Assembly: GCA_964593725.1 (NCBI GenBank)
Contig: CAZQJS010000016.1
Span: 1 to 52,854, forward strand
Length of the DNA: 52,854 nt
From: JAIOSM01 sp964593725
GTDB lineage: Bacteria; Desulfobacterota; Desulfobacteria; Desulfobacterales; Desulfobacteraceae
Direction of reading: 5' to 3'
How positions within the stretch are numbered: the stretch's first letter is position 1; the number at the start of each line of letters is the position of its first letter. This document shows positions 25,810 through 35,756 of this stretch, in pieces. Under the pieces are notes generated by a model, which was given only the letters and a program-made list of their open reading frames with translations, was not told the origin of the DNA and searched no databases. The position numbers were made by a program, and so were the translations under genes.

Positions 25810-28137
25810 TTAATCCCTGCCATGGTTGTCTTCTTCCCGTATCAGCCTTACATCAACGGGTTTGACAGTATCAATGTGCACACCCTGCCGGGGTATGGCA
25901 GGCGCAATACCAGCTCTGCGGATAAGTTCTATCATTGTGAACCTGATATCACTTTCTATGCTGCGCCGTTCAAGGAGCTGAAGGTTTTTCATGCTTACCC
26001 AGAAATATGCAGTAAACTTAAAGGAGCTGTTCTGGATATCATCAAATAATACAATGGCTTCAGGGGTTTTTAATATTTTTTCATGTCCATGGCATGCCTT
26101 AAGCATAAGTTTTGTAACTTCACGGGGGTCAGAGTCATGGGATGTATGAAGAATAACCCTGGCCCTGATCTCCTGGTCTGACAAGGTCCAGTTCACAATA
26201 TTTTTTTCAAGAAAACTGCTGTTAGGTACAAGAATATGTACATTACCAGGTGTGCGTACCCGTGTGCACCTTACACCAATATCTTCAATAATGCCGAAAT
26301 TATTATCCACTTCAATCATATCATTTATTTTGACAGGCCTTTCCACCATGAGAATGAACCCGCTGATAAAATTATTCAGCAGTTTCTGGGCACCAAACCC
26401 GATACCTATGGCCATGGCTCCTCCAAGAAAGGTGAACACTGTAAGGGGTATATTAACTGATCGCAGAGCAGAGATTGACAGAACAGCCAGGGCAACAATA
26501 TAGATGGTTTTTTCAATGGCAATGGTTGCACTCCTGTCCAGCCTGATCTTTAAAAGAGCACGCCTTATTATGGAATGGGTAAGCCAGCGGGCAAGCAGCA
26601 TGCCCACAATGAGAATGGTCAGGGCAATGGTGAGTTTCCTGACTGTAACCGATCGTTCGTCAACCACCCACAGCTCAGTCTCCCACAGGTTTTTTACTAT
26701 TTTTAATTTTTCCTTTACCCTGGGGCCAAGAGGGATCTCCTGTCTGCGCAGCCTGATCTCATCAAGGAGGCGCTGACCAACAGCTTCTGTGCCATGGAGC
26801 AGGGCAAGGTATTCAAAACCCCGTTCCGCCATCTTGTTCAGGGCATTTAAATTGGTTATAATGTTTTTCTTCATGCCAAAATCAAGGTTTTTATAGGCAA
26901 GTTGTTTTTTAATAGATGCTATTTCCGATTGAAGATTTGTATGGTATTTTTCCTTAACTTTAATGTGCTGTTTAATAATTGCCATGTATTCCAGGGCCTG
27001 CTTTTCCCATCTTGCAATATCTCCGGGGCGGATATTTTTTTTAAGCAGGCCATAGCGGTACTGCCAGAACTGCCTTTCCTGGTCAAGAATTAGTAAAACA
27101 GTCTCGGTCTCTTCCAGGACCCTCTGGTAGGTCTCGCGCCATGCTGCCCTGGCTTCAAGGAAAGCTGCTGCCCTTGCCTTGACAGTCTCTTCTCTGCCCT
27201 GGGCATGCTCCAGTTCCTTCAGGGCTTTCAGCCACTCATTTTCAATGCCCTGCTGCTCTTTTAACAGAGTATTGATGCGGGTCTGGAGATCACTGCGCCG
27301 TTTTTCCAGGGAGTCCAGAATATTATCAAGATCTGCCTGGTCAAAGGTAAGTTTTGATCTGACCCACCTGACATAGCGTTGGGTAACTTTTACCTGCAGC
27401 CTGGCAAGTCTTAACTCAGTTGCTCCGTTTTCAGCCGTGATTCTTTTAAGATCAAGGAATGCCAGGGCAAGCTCTTCTTCAATCTTTGCATATTCGAGTT
27501 TCCAGCTTAAGGGCAGGGATTTGCCGGTCTCTTCCTCATTTTGCAGTTCTTCTGTGGCATCGCGCACCATGTGGCCCTGGTGCCCAACCTTTACTTTACC
27601 CTCTTCAACCACCTTTTTTTCGGATTTCACTGCAATATCAAGGGTGTGCTCCTGTTTTTCTGCTATTGCAAGTTCATCTAAAAGATTGTCATAGAAACTG
27701 AGATTATAGGGAGGCGTCTGGGCAAGTAAAGTCTCCTGGCGGGATTCAAGTTTTTTACCAAGATTTGCTTCTTCTTTTTTCAAAGAATCCCTGCGTTCCA
27801 TGGCAGTGAGCTGGCGCAGGTATATTGTCTTAAGTTTCCTTAAATTAAGATCGTGCTCCTGCAATTGTGCCGGAGTGATTCCGAAACGTACTGCATTTTT
27901 TTGATTCCCGCCGGGTTGGGCATTTTTCAGTTTTTCCCCTATCTCTTCTATTCTCTTTTCTATATTGCCAAAGATTAAGAGATCTTTTTTTATATCTTTT
28001 GGCTGATTTTGCTCCAAGCCCGGGGTTTTACCGGGTACATTTGCTGTACCAGCCTCTATTAATCCCGGCAGTCCGGATCCTGCCATGGATAGAACAGCAC
28101 TAAATATGATGATTTTTATTATACTGACAGATCGCAT
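25810..28137 (-). CDS. Large MscS-family mechanosensitive channel (MscK/MscM-like)
   Basis: This is a 775-aa inner-membrane channel that should open on membrane tension during hypo-osmotic shock. A signal peptide begins the protein. Residues ~50-470 are a long periplasmic region rich in coiled coil. Several membrane helices follow from about residue 500, and the last, pore-lining part contains FTFLGGAMAIGIGFGAQKLL and FISGFILMVERPVKINDMIE, the MscS core, followed by the cytoplasmic beta domain (VRTPGNVHILVPNSSFLEKN). Architecture resembles MscK/YbdG-type extended members. Its gene follows the FmdE-like gene on the same strand with an 88-bp gap. Confidence 0.9.
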   Translation of the reverse strand: MRSVSIIKIIIFSAVLSMAGSGLPGLIEAGTANVPGKTPGLEQNQPKDIKKDLLIFGNIEKRIEEIGEKLKNAQPGGNQKNAVRFGITPAQLQEHDLNLRKLKTIYLRQLTAMERRDSLKKEEANLGKKLESRQETLLAQTPPYNLSFYDNLLDELAIAEKQEHTLDIAVKSEKKVVEEGKVKVGHQGHMVRDATEELQNEEETGKSLPLSWKLEYAKIEEELALAFLDLKRITAENGATELRLARLQVKVTQRYVRWVRSKLTFDQADLDNILDSLEKRRSDLQTRINTLLKEQQGIENEWLKALKELEHAQGREETVKARAAAFLEARAAWRETYQRVLEETETVLLILDQERQFWQYRYGLLKKNIRPGDIARWEKQALEYMAIIKQHIKVKEKYHTNLQSEIASIKKQLAYKNLDFGMKKNIITNLNALNKMAERGFEYLALLHGTEAVGQRLLDEIRLRRQEIPLGPRVKEKLKIVKNLWETELWVVDERSVTVRKLTIALTILIVGMLLARWLTHSIIRRALLKIRLDRSATIAIEKTIYIVALAVLSISALRSVNIPLTVFTFLGGAMAIGIGFGAQKLLNNFISGFILMVERPVKINDMIEVDNNFGIIEDIGVRCTRVRTPGNVHILVPNSSFLEKNIVNWTLSDQEIRARVILHTSHDSDPREVTKLMLKACHGHEKILKTPEAIVLFDDIQNSSFKFTAYFWVSMKNLQLLERRSIESDIRFTMIELIRRAGIAPAIPRQGVHIDTVKPVDVRLIREEDNHGRD

Positions 28138-28225
28138 TTGTGTAATCCATGATTATTGCAGTGTTTATAACCCATATGTTTCAATGGTTGAATTATATTA
28201 AGATAAATTATCTTAAAAAAATCAC

Positions 28226-28774
28226 TTATATTTTCTGCTCATTTTCCATAAAACATGGTATACACAGATATCTTCCATCAAATCGTCTTATTCTTGATTC
28301 CATGGTCATTTCACCACAATTTTCACAGTTGATACTTTGCAGTATCCTTGCAGGCTTTACAGGAGATTCAGTTGTTTTTTCAATTTTAAAGAGTTCTTTT
28401 AAATCTTTATTCATAATATCATTTAAATAGCCTGCCCTGTCCTGATTTTTATTTGATTTTTTTATAAAAACAGCTCTGAAGCCGATTTTCTCTTCCCTGT
28501 CAAAAAATGTAAATCCTGCCTTGCCATAATCTTTATGAATCAGATTTCCCTTGCCAAAGGTGCAGTCGGTTAAATATTGTATTGCATCAACTGCGCACAT
28601 GTCAGTTTCAACCACACATACCATGGGTTTTGCATTTTCAGGCCTGTTTGTGCCCATTTTAAATTCCCTTAATGCAAGTTCTGATACACGTATTCCAATT
28701 GCAAGTCCGGGGCAGGAGTGCCCGTGGAAAGCAATTGTTCTGTCAATAAGGCCTTTATCTATGGTGCAGTTCAT
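28226..28774 (-). CDS. FmdE-family protein with C-terminal zinc ribbon
   Basis: This 182-aa protein has the FmdE (formylmethanofuran dehydrogenase subunit E) domain: FHGHSCPGLAIGIRVSELAL holds the conserved His and Cys residues, and CAVDAIQYLTDCTFGKGN carries the second Cys pair. The C-terminus is a zinc-ribbon, CENCGEM and, after a short strand, CIPC. FmdE proteins outside methanogens are frequent in sulfate reducers and are linked to molybdenum/tungsten enzymes, but their role is unsettled. No Fmd catalytic genes occur nearby. AAGGAG ribosome site supports the ATG. Confidence 0.88.
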   Translation of the reverse strand: MNCTIDKGLIDRTIAFHGHSCPGLAIGIRVSELALREFKMGTNRPENAKPMVCVVETDMCAVDAIQYLTDCTFGKGNLIHKDYGKAGFTFFDREEKIGFRAVFIKKSNKNQDRAGYLNDIMNKDLKELFKIEKTTESPVKPARILQSINCENCGEMTMESRIRRFDGRYLCIPCFMENEQKI

Positions 28775-29014
28775 TTTAATTTCTCCTTATATCTGATAAT
28801 CTAAGTTCATATTTACATCACCTGGGTCTAAAATAGAACTGTTTTATAAAATAAATATTTATCCATCTGTATTAGAATGATGCCCGGGTGGAAAAATATA
28901 TGTTAATATTCAATTGTTACTATATCTTGCTTTTATTTCATATTTTTAATACATTCTGACATGTTGAGTTATTCTCTGGGGTGTTTCTAACCTGTTTTAG
29001 ATCAGGAGACTGCC
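28775..29014. other. Divergent intergenic region, 240 bp
   Basis: This AT-rich gap lies between the minus-strand FmdE-like gene and the plus-strand 1378-aa protein gene. It must hold both promoters, but no convincing -35/-10 pair, operator palindrome, riboswitch or small reading frame could be singled out. Confidence 0.5.
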
Positions 29015-32000
29015 ATGAAAAAATTTGCCATCTGTTTTGCTGCTCTGCTTTTTGCAGCATCTGTTTATGCAGAGCCATTACCCAGGCACAAGGTGCCTGA
29101 ACCTCTGCAACCCTGGATTGACTGGGTTCTATACGGTGAGAACGACCGCCATTGCCCTCTTGTTTACAACTCCCTTACCCGGGAAGTGTGTGCATGGCCT
29201 TCAGAGCTTAAACTTGATTTCAGGGCTGATAGTGCACTATTTACCCAGAAGTGGGAGGTCTACTCTGAAGATATCTGGGTAAAACTTCCTGGAAATAATA
29301 AATTGTGGCCTGGCAATATCAGTGTTAATGGTAAACCAGGACTTGTGGGTGACAGGAATAATAGACCAGGAGTATTTATTGAACACCCTGGAAAATACAC
29401 CATAACAGGTGAGTTCTATTTTGACATACCCCCTGAATGGATTCAGGTGCCTGCCAGGAGCGGTATTGTTCACCTGTTCGTGTCAGGCAGGAAAATTGAT
29501 TTTCCACGCCTGGATAAAAAAGGAAGATTATGGCTTAAGCGCGGCATGGGCAAACGTGACAGAAACAATAAGGAAGACCGCTGTGATATTCAGGTGCACC
29601 GCCTTGTCCGGGATACCATTCCCTTACAGGTAATAACAGCTCTTTACTTACATGTGTCAGGCAGACACAGAAAAATTAATCTGGGCAGGATCGGCACCAG
29701 GGATTTTATTCCCATGAAACTTGACAGCAGGCTTCCTGTGAAAATAGATGACAGGGGTGATCTGATTGTCCAGGCCCGGCCCGGCAGCTGGCCGGTCAGA
29801 ATTACCATGCGCCATAAAGGTGTGGTCAATGCACTGTCCAGAAACATGACAGGGGATTTTAATACAGACAGGGAGATCTGGTCTTTTGAACCCCACCTCC
29901 ATCTGCGCTCGGTTGATATTAAGGGCCCGCCCCAGATAGACCCCCAGCAGACAACCATGCCGGAAGAGTGGAAATCCTTTCCTGCATATTTGATGGGATC
30001 AAAGGATACCATGGAGTTTGATGAGAAAAAACGGGGTGATCCCCAGCCTGCACCAGATATGTTGAATCTTAAAAGGGAACTCTGGCTGGACTTCAGCGGC
30101 CGAGGTTTTTCTGTTAAAGACACTATTACAGGCACCATGACCACGGGCTGGCGCCTCACAATAAACCCTCCGGTTAAACCCGGAAGAATAATTTTAAACG
30201 GCAGGGAACAGTTCATCACACGGCTGGATGATTCAGGCCGGGCTGGTATTGAAATGCGCTACGGCAAGGTTAATATGACCGCAGAGGGCAGAATCAATAA
30301 GCGGGGTGCTATTCCGGTCACAGGGTGGGACAGAGATTTCCATACTGTTTCCGGGGAGATAAATCTGCCTCCGGGCTGGTCATTGTTTGATGCATGGGGC
30401 ATTGATAATATAAGAGACACCTGGCTTAAATCGTGGGATCTTTTTGACTATTTTCTTGTGCTGATAATTGCTCTGGGTGTTGCCCGTCTCCGGTCATGGA
30501 AATGGGGTGCTACAGCCCTGGCGGCTCTGGTGCTGATACGCCATGAGCCTTCAGCACCATGCTGGATATGGCTCAACATCCTTGCGGCCCTTGCTCTTTT
30601 AAAGGTTGTTCCCCGGGGCAGGATATATTCATTGATAAATAATTACAGAATAGTCTGCATTGCACTCCTTATTGTAATCAGTCTTCCCTTTATGGTGTCA
30701 CAGGTACGCAATGGCATATACCCTCAGCTTAAGTATTCCTGGCGCACCATGGAGGGTAGGAACACTGGAAATTTGCTGACACTCAGTGCAGAACAGCCTG
30801 TTCCCACGGGGCAGGTGACAGGTGTTACAAACAAGAAAGTAAAAACAGCGGCCAGGGCAGCCGTGGATAAAATAATCAGTGTTGAAAGTAAAGCATATGC
30901 ACCTGTACCCATGGAGAAAAAGCCTGTTCCAACGGGTGTCAACGATTTTGACTCCAAGGCAAGGATTCAGACAGGATATGGTATGCCCACATGGAGGTGG
31001 GATAAGATCATGTTTTCATGGAGCGGACCTGTTAAACAGGGAGAAACCATGAAATTTATCTTTATATCCCCCGGGATTAACATGGCACTGGCTTTTATCA
31101 GGGTGATAGTACTTCTGCTTTTGATCTATGGAATATCAGGTGTTAAGTTTTTAAAGGGCAGGGGATTTGATTTGTCCGGTATAAAACCGGGGTTGGCCGG
31201 ACCTGCTGTTTTTCTGCTGATTTTTATTATTTTTTCCATGCCAGTACCTGCAAGTGCTGATAGTTCATTCCCGCCGCCAGAGCTTTTAAAAGAGCTTAAA
31301 ATCAAGCTTACCAACAGGGAAAAACCTGATTGTGCTCCCAATTGTGCAGTATGCCCCCGCATGAAGATTGCAGCAGACAAGGAGAGAATCAGGATTGCAA
31401 TGGAGGTGCATACTCTCCATGAAAATCTTGCAATACCTCTGCCCGGCAAGGCAATGCAGTGGCTGCCAGCCATTGTACTATTAAATGGCAGGCGTGTCTC
31501 AAGCCTGTACCGTGATCCCGGAACAGGATATTTATGGGTATGCGTGCCCAAAGGCATTCATACAATAAAACTTGAAGGCATGTTTCCTTCAAGGAATAGT
31601 GTACAGATCCCTTTTCCTTTAAAACCCCGTTATGTTGATCTTGAAGTAAAAGCCTGGCATGTGGACGGCATCCATGGAAACGGCGTTGTTGATAAGCAGT
31701 TGCAGTTCACAAGGATCAACCATGAAAAGAAAAAAAATGATACCTTTGAATCAGGCCTTTTACCCCAGTTTGTTGAGATCACCAGGGTTTTTCACCTTGG
31801 GCTGACATGGAAGATAGAGACTGTGGCCAGGCGGAAAACAGCAGCAGGTGCAGCCGTTATACTTGAGCTTCCCCTGGTGCAGGGCGAATCTGTGACATCT
31901 GATATCCCTGTGAAGGATGGGAAAATCCTTATAACCCTTGGAGCAAAACAGATGCAGACCCGTTTTGTATCGTCCCTTGACAGAACCGGGCATCTTAAGT

Positions 32001-33151
32001 TAAAGGCTGCAGATACCCTTAACTATTCAGAGATATGGAAAATAGATGTGGGCACAATGTGGCATTCTGATATGAAGGGTATCCCTGTTATACATCACCA
32101 GAACACCCAGGGAAGATGGTTCCCGGAGTTCAGACCCTGGCCCGGAGAAGAGCTTTCTGTCAATATAATAAAACCCGGAGGAGTTAAGGGCCAGACCTTT
32201 ACGGTTGAGAACACTCTTTTTGAGTTAAGTCCGGGGAAGAGAATTACCAATGCAAAACTTATATTGAACATCAGAAGCAGCCGGGGAAGCAGTCATGGTG
32301 TAACCCTTCCCAAAGCGTCAAAGCTCAGGCAGGTCAGTATCAATAACACACCCCAGCCCATAAACCAGGACGGGGATAAGGTTATTTTACCAATTGTGCC
32401 CGGATTTCAGACCATTGAGCTTCTGTTCCGCGTGTCTAAGGGAATTGATGTGAAGTGGAAGTCTCCAAAGGTGGATATTGGCATTCCAAGTGTGGATTCC
32501 AATATCTCTGTTAATATGCCCAGAAACCGCTGGGTGCTTTTCTGTACCGGGCCTTACATGGGACCGGCAGTTCTGTTCTGGTCATCAATACTGGTGTTGA
32601 TCCTGCTCTCCCTTGGCCTGGGAAGGATAAAATCTGTGCCTTTAAAGGGGTATCACTGGTTTCTGCTGGGGCTTGGTCTTACCCAGGCATCTTTTCTGGC
32701 ATTTCTTCTGGTGGCTGTCTGGCTGCTTGCCCTGGGCTTCAGAAGGGAACAGGGAGCAGGATTGCCTGATACACCATTCAATTTTTTACAGATTATTCTG
32801 CCGGCTTTGACACTGCTTGCCATTGCTGTCCTGTTTTACGGCATTCAGAAAGGACTGCTTGGATATCCTGACATGAAGATTTCCGGGAATGGGTCCCATG
32901 ATTATCTTTTAAAATGGTACCAGGATATTTCCGGTCCTGTTCTTCCGGGACCTGTTGTGTTCTCTCTGCCCATGGCAGTATACCGCGGCCTTATACTCTC
33001 CTGGGCATTGTGGATTGCCTTTGCATTCATAAAATGGCTGCGCTGGGGCTGGGAATGCTATAGCTGCAATGGGTTATGGCGTAAGATTGAGTTCAGGAGG
33101 TTTAAAACGGGAAAAAAAGATGATAAGGATCATATTACCCTTGATTTGTAA
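29015..33151 (+). CDS. Very large envelope/membrane protein of unknown function, 1378 aa
   Basis: I do not recognise the family. A signal peptide (cleavage near residue 19, VYA-EP) leads into a periplasmic, beta-rich region to about 470. Four hydrophobic helices follow at roughly 477-563, two more near 690-708 and 727-747, then a second large periplasmic beta-rich region (~750-1178) beginning with a CX3CX2C cluster at C773, C777 and C780. Four further helices fill ~1179-1346. The two soluble halves look alike in composition, suggesting an old duplication. It is single-copy here, with a U32 peptidase gene 57 bp downstream on the same strand. Topology is my reading by hydrophobicity. Confidence 0.8.
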   Translation: MKKFAICFAALLFAASVYAEPLPRHKVPEPLQPWIDWVLYGENDRHCPLVYNSLTREVCAWPSELKLDFRADSALFTQKWEVYSEDIWVKLPGNNKLWPGNISVNGKPGLVGDRNNRPGVFIEHPGKYTITGEFYFDIPPEWIQVPARSGIVHLFVSGRKIDFPRLDKKGRLWLKRGMGKRDRNNKEDRCDIQVHRLVRDTIPLQVITALYLHVSGRHRKINLGRIGTRDFIPMKLDSRLPVKIDDRGDLIVQARPGSWPVRITMRHKGVVNALSRNMTGDFNTDREIWSFEPHLHLRSVDIKGPPQIDPQQTTMPEEWKSFPAYLMGSKDTMEFDEKKRGDPQPAPDMLNLKRELWLDFSGRGFSVKDTITGTMTTGWRLTINPPVKPGRIILNGREQFITRLDDSGRAGIEMRYGKVNMTAEGRINKRGAIPVTGWDRDFHTVSGEINLPPGWSLFDAWGIDNIRDTWLKSWDLFDYFLVLIIALGVARLRSWKWGATALAALVLIRHEPSAPCWIWLNILAALALLKVVPRGRIYSLINNYRIVCIALLIVISLPFMVSQVRNGIYPQLKYSWRTMEGRNTGNLLTLSAEQPVPTGQVTGVTNKKVKTAARAAVDKIISVESKAYAPVPMEKKPVPTGVNDFDSKARIQTGYGMPTWRWDKIMFSWSGPVKQGETMKFIFISPGINMALAFIRVIVLLLLIYGISGVKFLKGRGFDLSGIKPGLAGPAVFLLIFIIFSMPVPASADSSFPPPELLKELKIKLTNREKPDCAPNCAVCPRMKIAADKERIRIAMEVHTLHENLAIPLPGKAMQWLPAIVLLNGRRVSSLYRDPGTGYLWVCVPKGIHTIKLEGMFPSRNSVQIPFPLKPRYVDLEVKAWHVDGIHGNGVVDKQLQFTRINHEKKKNDTFESGLLPQFVEITRVFHLGLTWKIETVARRKTAAGAAVILELPLVQGESVTSDIPVKDGKILITLGAKQMQTRFVSSLDRTGHLKLKAADTLNYSEIWKIDVGTMWHSDMKGIPVIHHQNTQGRWFPEFRPWPGEELSVNIIKPGGVKGQTFTVENTLFELSPGKRITNAKLILNIRSSRGSSHGVTLPKASKLRQVSINNTPQPINQDGDKVILPIVPGFQTIELLFRVSKGIDVKWKSPKVDIGIPSVDSNISVNMPRNRWVLFCTGPYMGPAVLFWSSILVLILLSLGLGRIKSVPLKGYHWFLLGLGLTQASFLAFLLVAVWLLALGFRREQGAGLPDTPFNFLQIILPALTLLAIAVLFYGIQKGLLGYPDMKISGNGSHDYLLKWYQDISGPVLPGPVVFSLPMAVYRGLILSWALWIAFAFIKWLRWGWECYSCNGLWRKIEFRRFKTGKKDDKDHITLDL

Positions 33152-33208
33152 TCAGTTAAACTGGTCACGACCGGATAACCTGACAGCATAAGGATTAACA
33201 GGACATTT

Positions 33209-35194
33209 ATGATGAAAAACAGTATCCCGTCCATACTGGCTCCGGCAGGTGACACAGACTCGTTCCTTGCTGCTGTTGCAGCCGGTGCTGATGCAGTATA
33301 TTGCGGGCTGAAAATTTTTTCAGCCCGCATGGAAGCTGAAAATTTCAGTGTGGAAGAGCTTTCAAGGTTAACCCGGTTTGCACATGAAAAGAGGGTTAAG
33401 GTATATATTGCCTTTAATTCCCTTATCAAGGAGAATGAGAGGGAAAAAACCGCACGGATCCTGGATAAGATTATCAACTTTATACCCTGTGACGGCCTGA
33501 TAGTTCAGGATCTGGCCGTGGCAAGGCTTATTAGAAGATCTGACTATAAAGGAGAACTCCACCTTTCAACCCTGGGCAATTGTTCCTCCCCCCTGGCACT
33601 CCTGGGTGCAAAAAGAGCTGGATTTGACAAAGTTGTTCTGCCAAGGGAGTTGAACATTGATGAGATAAAATTAATGGCTTCCTGTACACCTCCGGGCATT
33701 GAGCTTGAAATATTTGTACATGGTGCTTTATGCTATGCTGTCTCTGGCAGGTGCTACTGGAGTTCATGGTTTGGCGGTAAGAGCGGTCTGCGTGGCAGAT
33801 GTGTCCAGCCATGCAGGAGAGTCTATGGACAATCAGGGCAAAGGAAGAGATTTTTTTCATGTCTTGATTTTTCCGTTGATGTACTTGCCAGGGTTTTAAA
33901 GGATATTAAAGGAATTGGTACATGGAAGATAGAAGGACGTAAAAAAGGGCCTCATTATGTCTTTTATACGGTAAAAGCCTATAAGATATTACGGGATTCA
34001 GGTTCTGATTCTGCCATGCGCAGGCAGGCTGTATCCTATCTTGAGTATGCCATGGGAAGACCTGCCAGCCACTATAATCTGCTTCCCCAGAGGGTGAAAA
34101 ATCCCCTGGACCATGATTCCGAAACCGGGTCAGGGCTGTTTATTGGCAGGGTTAAGTCGCCTGGCAATCCATATTTTACTGCAAGACAGGCACTTTTCAG
34201 CGGAGATCTTCTGAGGGTAGGATATGAGAATGATAAATGGCATGCCATTGAACGGGTGACAAGGGCAATACCAAAAAAAGGTAAATTTTATCTGCATAAA
34301 TCCATGAAGGGTAAAGCTTTAAAAGGTACTTCCATATTTCTGGTGGATAGAAAAGAGCCTGCTGTTCAGTCCATGATAGATAAACTCAAAACTGAACTTG
34401 AAAGTATTGACAAGGTAAAAACAAGACCTGTTAAAAAGGGTATTGCATCAAGAATAATCAAGGCAAAACCCAGAACTATCAATTTGAGCCGGAGACCCCT
34501 TGATGTCACCCTTAAAACCAGGGTTGGTAAAGGGGAGAGGTTTTCGGGGGAACAGGCCATGTGGTTATCCCTGGAATCCATTGAAAGACTTCCTGGAAAA
34601 GCTGTTAAAAAGATCTGGTGGTGGCTCCCTCCGGTTCTTTTTCCGGAAGAGGAACAAAAACTTGATAAAGTTGTACAAAAAGCCCTTGGCAAAGGGGCAG
34701 GAAAATTTGTTCTTAATACGATTTTTCAAAACTCGCTGTTTAAAACCATGAAAGGACTTAATGTCTGGGCAGGCCCTTTTTGTAATATTGCAAATTCCGA
34801 GGCAATAAGCCTTTTAAAAGCATGGGGCTTTTCAGGTATTATTGTAAGCCCTGAACTTGATAAGGAGACCTGTTTTTCCCTGCCATATAATTCTGTTTTA
34901 CCCCTGGGTATTGTGATAAAGGGAAACTGGCCCCTCTGTATTTCAAGGATAGTCTCCAGGGATATAAAACAGGATAAAGTATTTATTAGCCCCATGAAAG
35001 AAGGGGCATGGGTTACAGAACATGATAATAACTTCTGGGTCTATCCTGACTGGCAGCTTGATCTCAGACAGAAAAAGAGTGATTTAAAAAAGAGCGGATA
35101 TTCAATGTTTGTAACAATGCATGGAATAATACCAAAGGGTGTGAAAGTAAAAAAACGCCAGGGGCTGTGGAACTGGAATCTGAAGCTGCTTTAA
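33209..35194 (+). CDS. U32 family peptidase / RNA hydroxylation protein (RlhA-like)
   Basis: This carries the U32 TIM-barrel domain from residue 1 (SILAPAGDTDSFLAAVAAGA, later AFNSLIKENE) and the U32 signature EIFVHGALCYAVSGRCYWSS, followed by CVQPCRR. These cysteines bind an Fe-S cluster in characterised members. U32 proteins are now known to work in prephenate-dependent hydroxylation of tRNA (TrhP) or 23S rRNA C2501 (RlhA). At 661 aa it has RlhA length rather than the ~450 aa of TrhP, but the C-terminal half is too divergent for me to assign the target. Two in-frame ATGs start the frame; AGGA precedes. Confidence 0.82.
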   Translation: MMKNSIPSILAPAGDTDSFLAAVAAGADAVYCGLKIFSARMEAENFSVEELSRLTRFAHEKRVKVYIAFNSLIKENEREKTARILDKIINFIPCDGLIVQDLAVARLIRRSDYKGELHLSTLGNCSSPLALLGAKRAGFDKVVLPRELNIDEIKLMASCTPPGIELEIFVHGALCYAVSGRCYWSSWFGGKSGLRGRCVQPCRRVYGQSGQRKRFFSCLDFSVDVLARVLKDIKGIGTWKIEGRKKGPHYVFYTVKAYKILRDSGSDSAMRRQAVSYLEYAMGRPASHYNLLPQRVKNPLDHDSETGSGLFIGRVKSPGNPYFTARQALFSGDLLRVGYENDKWHAIERVTRAIPKKGKFYLHKSMKGKALKGTSIFLVDRKEPAVQSMIDKLKTELESIDKVKTRPVKKGIASRIIKAKPRTINLSRRPLDVTLKTRVGKGERFSGEQAMWLSLESIERLPGKAVKKIWWWLPPVLFPEEEQKLDKVVQKALGKGAGKFVLNTIFQNSLFKTMKGLNVWAGPFCNIANSEAISLLKAWGFSGIIVSPELDKETCFSLPYNSVLPLGIVIKGNWPLCISRIVSRDIKQDKVFISPMKEGAWVTEHDNNFWVYPDWQLDLRQKKSDLKKSGYSMFVTMHGIIPKGVKVKKRQGLWNWNLKLL

Positions 35195-35232
35195 TTTTCC
35201 ATTTGGCTGAATTTATTGGCAGAAATATATCT

Positions 35233-35715
35233 CTATTGTGCCAAAGCTTTTTTTATATCAGGGTGGTTTGCAATGGATTTTACAAACTGCTGGGTATGTC
35301 TTGTCATCCGTGAGTTGAAGAACTGCACAACCCTGAGCATAATCAGGTAGCCAAGCTTTTTATCTTTTTCAAACAACCCAAGCAGATCATCATTGGCAAG
35401 TTTGATGATTTCACTTTTTTCAGCGCAGATGGCGGAAAAGGATGTCTCAATGTCGCCTGTAACTGCTGAAAGACCAAAGGAGTGGCCGGCAGATACTTCA
35501 TCCAGGGTAATGGATGTGCCGGCCGGGGATCTGGAGTTCAGGAATATTTTGCCTGATAACACAGAATAAAAATGTGAAAGATTCTGGTTCTGCTTAAAAA
35601 GTTCCTGTTCTTCCCCATGGGTTTCTATTTCAGCTATGCCAGCTATCTTAGTGAGTGTTTCAGGGGGCAGGCCCTGGAAAAAAAGTATTTTATTAAGTTG
35701 CTCTGTTTTAATCAT
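35233..35715 (-). CDS. Cyclic-nucleotide-binding-domain protein, divergent phosphate cassette
   Basis: This is a stand-alone CRP-type beta-roll of 160 aa, with no DNA-binding domain. The fold is read from VLSGKIFL, the GHSFGLSAV turn and a C-terminal helix with LIMLRVVQFFNSRM. In nucleotide-binding members the phosphate cassette is FGE-x-A followed by RxA; here it is FGLSAVTGDIETSFSAIC, lacking both the Glu and the Arg, so cAMP/cGMP binding is doubtful. It is the last gene of the minus-strand cluster and a paralogue of its upstream neighbour. It may act as a protein-protein domain or bind another ligand. Confidence 0.82.
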   Translation of the reverse strand: MIKTEQLNKILFFQGLPPETLTKIAGIAEIETHGEEQELFKQNQNLSHFYSVLSGKIFLNSRSPAGTSITLDEVSAGHSFGLSAVTGDIETSFSAICAEKSEIIKLANDDLLGLFEKDKKLGYLIMLRVVQFFNSRMTRHTQQFVKSIANHPDIKKALAQ

Positions 35716-35732
35716 GGGTAAACCTTAAATAG

Positions 35733-35747
35733 TTGATATATAGTCAA
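35733..35747. promoter_or_regulatory. Near-palindrome between the two cNMP-domain genes
   Basis: TTGATATATAGTCAA is an inverted repeat with half-sites like those of CRP/FNR proteins (TTGAT/TTGAC). It lies in the 41-bp gap upstream of the last gene of the cluster. AT-rich surroundings weaken the case. Confidence 0.25.
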
Positions 35748-35756
35748 TATAATAGT

